A DNA stretch of 38,370 nt. Origin: an uncultured Clostridia bacterium (lineage in GTDB: Bacteria > Bacillota > Clostridia > Christensenellales > Borkfalkiaceae). Position numbers and translations under genes: made by a program. Below the pieces are notes generated by a model. That model was not told where the DNA came from, did not search any database, and saw only the letters and a program-made list of their open reading frames with translations. The stretch spans positions 1 through 38,370 of the forward strand of contig CANREQ010000005.1 in the NCBI GenBank assembly GCA_947629695.1. The letters are read 5' to 3'. Each line of letters begins with the position of its first letter. Position 1 is the stretch's first letter. Shown here in pieces: positions 36,036 through 38,370 of the stretch.

Positions 36036-36944
36036 ATGGGGAAATTGCTCGTAATTTGCGGCGCGACGGCGACCGGTAAATCCAATCTTGCGGTTGATTG
36101 TGCGAAAATGCTCAAAAGCGAGGTGATTTCCGCCGATTCCCAGCTTGTCTACCGCGGGTTGAATATCGGTACGGCAAAGCCGACGGTTGCGGAAAGACAG
36201 GGGATAGCTCACCACCTGATAGATGTTGTGGGCGCGGAGGAAGAATTTTCCGTTTCCGACTACGAGGAGCGGGCAATTCCCATAATCGAAAGACTCATTT
36301 CGGAGGGCAAAACGCCGATAATCTGCGGCGGAACGGGCTTCTACATCAATTCCATATTATATAAATTGGGCTACGGCAATTCCAAGGGCGACAAAAGCGT
36401 GCGGGCAAAATACGAAGCTTTGTTGAGCGAGAGGGGCAAGGAGTATTTGTTTGAGATATTAAAGCAAGTCGATAGCGAGACGGCGCAAAAACTCCACGTC
36501 AACGACACAAAGCGGGTAATCCGCGCGCTTGAAATTTATGAGACGAGCGGCAAGAAGAAGAGCGAGCAAAAGGACGAACTTATCCCACGCTATAATTACC
36601 TCGCCGTTGCGATAGATTACCCCCGCGAGGAGTTGTACAGAAGAATAAATTGCCGCGTGGACGTAATGTTCAACAGCGGGCTTGTGGAAGAGGTCAAAGG
36701 CCTGCTCTCGAAGGGGATTGATGAAAATTGCCGTTGTATGCAGGCAATTGGATATAAAGAAGTGCTTGAAAGTCTCAAAAAAGGCGATAATGAGAGTACT
36801 ATGCGTGACATAATTAAGCAAAATACCCGTAGATATGCCAAAAGACAGTACACTTTTTTCAAGAGGCTTAAAGACATCGTATGGCTTAAGCCGGAGCAAG
36901 CCAAAGCCGAATACGTCGTAAAGCTTCTCGATAATTCAGATTGA
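36036..36944 (+). CDS. miaA: tRNA dimethylallyltransferase MiaA
   Basis: MiaA adds a dimethylallyl group from DMAPP to N6 of A37 in tRNAs reading codons that start with U, making the substrate for MiaB encoded in the same operon. The P-loop is GATATGKS (9-16; family norm GPTAxGKT/S), followed by VISADSQLVYRGLNIGTAKP, GGTGFYINSILY and the C-terminal QAIGYKEVL and RRYAKRQYTFFKR. At 302 residues it is normal. It starts directly after the mutL stop in the same frame (TAAATG), so coupled translation is likely. Confidence 0.97.
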   Translation: MGKLLVICGATATGKSNLAVDCAKMLKSEVISADSQLVYRGLNIGTAKPTVAERQGIAHHLIDVVGAEEEFSVSDYEERAIPIIERLISEGKTPIICGGTGFYINSILYKLGYGNSKGDKSVRAKYEALLSERGKEYLFEILKQVDSETAQKLHVNDTKRVIRALEIYETSGKKKSEQKDELIPRYNYLAVAIDYPREELYRRINCRVDVMFNSGLVEEVKGLLSKGIDENCRCMQAIGYKEVLESLKKGDNESTMRDIIKQNTRRYAKRQYTFFKRLKDIVWLKPEQAKAEYVVKLLDNSD

Positions 36945-36964
36945 AAAGATATAAAGAGGAACAG

Positions 36965-38191
36965 ATGGACAACACACAATTTATAGCCCAATGCGAGGAA
37001 AAGCTCAAGGATAAATTTGCTTACGCAGAGGAGATAGCATATTTTAACCAGAAGAAGGTTCTCGACGCATTTGCGAAAAACCGCATTTCGGTCATGCACT
37101 TCAACGGCACTACGGGTTACGGTTATGGCGACGAGGGGCGCGATACCCTCGGTAAGGTTTATGCTGATGTATTCAAAGCGGAAGGCGGCATAGTTTCACC
37201 TCACTTGCTTTCGGGCACGCACACAATTTCTGTTGCGCTTTTCGGCCTTTTAAAGCGCGGCGACGTCGTTTTGAGCATAAGCGGCAAACCCTACGATACG
37301 ATTTTGCCCGTGTTTTACGGCGAAAATATCGGCTCTTTAAAGGACCTGGGCGTACAGTTCGACAGCATAAACCTTACTCAGGACGGCAATTTCGATACAC
37401 AATCCATAATTTCATATATATCGCGACACGCTGTCACGATGATTTATATTCAGCGTTCGCGCGGATATGAACTCCGCGACGCGCTTTCTTGCGAACAAAT
37501 AGGTGAAATTTGCTTTAATTTGCGCAAAAACGGCTTCAATGGCATAATTTTCGTAGATAATTGTTACGGTGAATTCGTCGAAAAACGGGAGCCGAGCGAG
37601 GTAGGGGCGGATATCACCGTTGGCTCGCTCATCAAAAACGCGGGCGGCGGACTTGCCCCAACGGGCGGCTATATTGTCGGCAAGCAAAATTATATCGAGA
37701 TGATCGGCCGAAGATTCACTGCGCCTTCAATTGGTTTGGAAGTAGGCTCCTACGCGTACGGCTATCAATATTTTTATCAGGGGCTTTTTATGGCTCCGCA
37801 CACGGTGTTGCAGGCGGTAAAGTGTTCGCTTCTCATTGGTCAGGCAATGACGGAGCTCGGCTATATAAATTACCCGTCAATGGACAAGATCCCGCACGAT
37901 ATAACGCGCTGTATCCGTTTTGACGACGAAAGGGCAATGGTTGACTTCATACGCGAGATCCAATTCACCTCGCCCGTGGATAGCTACGTCACGTGCGAGC
38001 CGTGGGATATGCCCGGTTACAGCGACAAAATCATAATGGCGGCGGGCACGTTTGTTGCGGGCGCGTCTATAGAGCTGTCGGCCGACGGTCCCGTCAAGCC
38101 GCCGTACGTCGCGTATTTTCAGGGCGGTCTCACCTACGAACACGGCAAATACGCGCTGGAAAAAATCCTCACAAAGCTAAGAAAGAGTTAA
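36965..38191 (+). CDS. YnbB-family PLP protein (methionine gamma-lyase-like)
   Basis: A 408-residue fold-type I PLP protein of the family named after B. subtilis YnbB (PF06838, 'methionine gamma-lyase family / aluminium resistance'). It has FNGTTGYGYGDEGRD, GIVSPHLLSGTHT and VDNCYGEFVE; the probable PLP lysine is Lys224 in TVGSLIKNAGGGLAPTGGY. I chose the ATG at 36965 because AAGAGGA (36954-36960) lies just upstream; an in-frame TTG at 36941 overlaps the miaA end. The miaA-ynbB adjacency is also known in Bacillus. The reaction is uncertain despite the family name. Confidence 0.93.
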   Translation: MDNTQFIAQCEEKLKDKFAYAEEIAYFNQKKVLDAFAKNRISVMHFNGTTGYGYGDEGRDTLGKVYADVFKAEGGIVSPHLLSGTHTISVALFGLLKRGDVVLSISGKPYDTILPVFYGENIGSLKDLGVQFDSINLTQDGNFDTQSIISYISRHAVTMIYIQRSRGYELRDALSCEQIGEICFNLRKNGFNGIIFVDNCYGEFVEKREPSEVGADITVGSLIKNAGGGLAPTGGYIVGKQNYIEMIGRRFTAPSIGLEVGSYAYGYQYFYQGLFMAPHTVLQAVKCSLLIGQAMTELGYINYPSMDKIPHDITRCIRFDDERAMVDFIREIQFTSPVDSYVTCEPWDMPGYSDKIIMAAGTFVAGASIELSADGPVKPPYVAYFQGGLTYEHGKYALEKILTKLRKS

Positions 38192-38243
38192 AATTTGTTT
38201 TTGGGCGAAATTTGTCAAGCATTTCCGCATATGGTAAACGCCT

Positions 38244-38370
38244 ATGATTAAGACGTCTATTCGATTTTTTGAAGATATTCCCGTAAGAGCCGTCTGGAAT
38301 AACGAAGATTCCAAATGGTGATTTTGCGCTATCGATATAGCCGAGGCGCTCACGAAAAGTAAAAATCCGC
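38244..38370 (+). pseudogene. BRO-N/antirepressor-like gene fragment with in-frame stop
   Basis: The frame from ATG 38244 reads MIKTSIRFFEDIPVRAVWNN, then EDSKW, a TGA at 38319-38321, then FCAIDIAEALTKSKNP to the window edge. On both sides of the stop this matches the N-terminus of BRO-N domain (phage antirepressor/DinD-like) proteins, in which the tract around the stop normally reads like KWYF or KWWF followed by a D(I/V)-rich helix and 'LT-SK-P'. A TGG to TGA change is the simplest explanation. Other genes here end with TGA, so recoding is unlikely. No ribosome binding site is seen. It continues beyond the window, so the fate of the rest is unknown. Confidence 0.6.

Noticed and set aside
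38319-38321. TGA read as tryptophan or selenocysteine in this organism
   Set aside because: recA, cysteine desulfurase, argC, argB and others terminate properly at TGA, and there is no sign of a selenocysteine element; a point mutation or sequencing error is simpler.
1-38370. tRNA or rRNA genes, CRISPR arrays, insertion sequences, toxin-antitoxin or defence systems
   Set aside because: Reading both strands I found no tRNA cloverleaf, no spaced repeats, no transposase and no defence gene; the only mobile-type hint is the broken BRO-N fragment at the 3' edge.

Overview
This is a 38 kb chromosomal stretch of a low-to-moderate G+C Gram-positive bacterium, most likely an uncultured anaerobic member of Clostridia (Bacillota). 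The evidence is gene order and protein style: ftsK/spoIIIE-rimO-pgsA-cinA-recA-rny, an arginine/carbamoyl-phosphate cluster, nifS-thiI, and miaB-mutS-mutL-miaA-ynbB are all Clostridia-like neighbourhoods. No taxon name can be given from sequence alone. Coding density is very high and almost everything is on the + strand; only a PadR-type regulator and a class A penicillin-binding protein are on the - strand. I saw no tRNA, rRNA, CRISPR array or insertion sequence, and no gene-free stretch exceeds 300 bases.

Layout. (1) 1-8650: a 5'-truncated FtsK/SpoIIIE translocase, rimO, pgsA, a cinA whose N-terminal half has decayed, recA and glutamine-dependent nadE, all overlapping or closely packed. (2) 8651-10608: a terminator, a clean sigma-A promoter, rny (RNase Y) and a strong bidirectional terminator. 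(3) 10637-13730: a divergent pair made of an unusual PadR-family protein with four C-terminal membrane segments and an acyl-ACP thioesterase gene followed by a YgjP-type metallopeptidase gene; a perfect consensus promoter drives the PadR gene. (4) 13731-27776: a long arginine operon argG-argC-argJ-argB-argD-argF-carA-carB running directly into a cysteine desulfurase and thiI. Its promoter carries a 19-20 bp direct repeat, one copy lying between -35 and -10, that looks like an arginine-repressor operator. (5) 27827-30040: a class A PBP on the - strand. (6) 30085-38191: a promoter placed so close to miaB that the mRNA should be essentially leaderless, then miaB-mutS-mutL-miaA-ynbB. (7) 38244-38370: the start of a BRO-N/antirepressor-like gene broken by an in-frame stop, possibly the edge of a mobile or prophage-like segment.

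The most unusual object is carB: the carbamoyl-phosphate synthase large subunit is fused, in one uninterrupted frame, to a complete-length diaminopimelate-epimerase (DapF) fold. The fused DapF domain keeps the fold signatures but has lost the first catalytic cysteine (Cys to Ala) and at least two residues that recognise diaminopimelate, so it is unlikely to be an ordinary DAP epimerase. It may be a repurposed isomerase or a ligand-sensing domain riding on carbamoyl-phosphate synthase in an arginine operon.

How the genes work together: region 1 serves chromosome handling, ribosome and lipid modification, recombination and NAD supply (the PncC-like half of CinA and NadE are two steps of the same pyridine nucleotide route). 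Region 4 makes arginine as far as argininosuccinate (argH is not here) with its carbamoyl phosphate, then adds a tRNA 4-thiouridine sulfur pair. Region 6 combines tRNA A37 modification (miaA, miaB) with mismatch repair (mutS, mutL).
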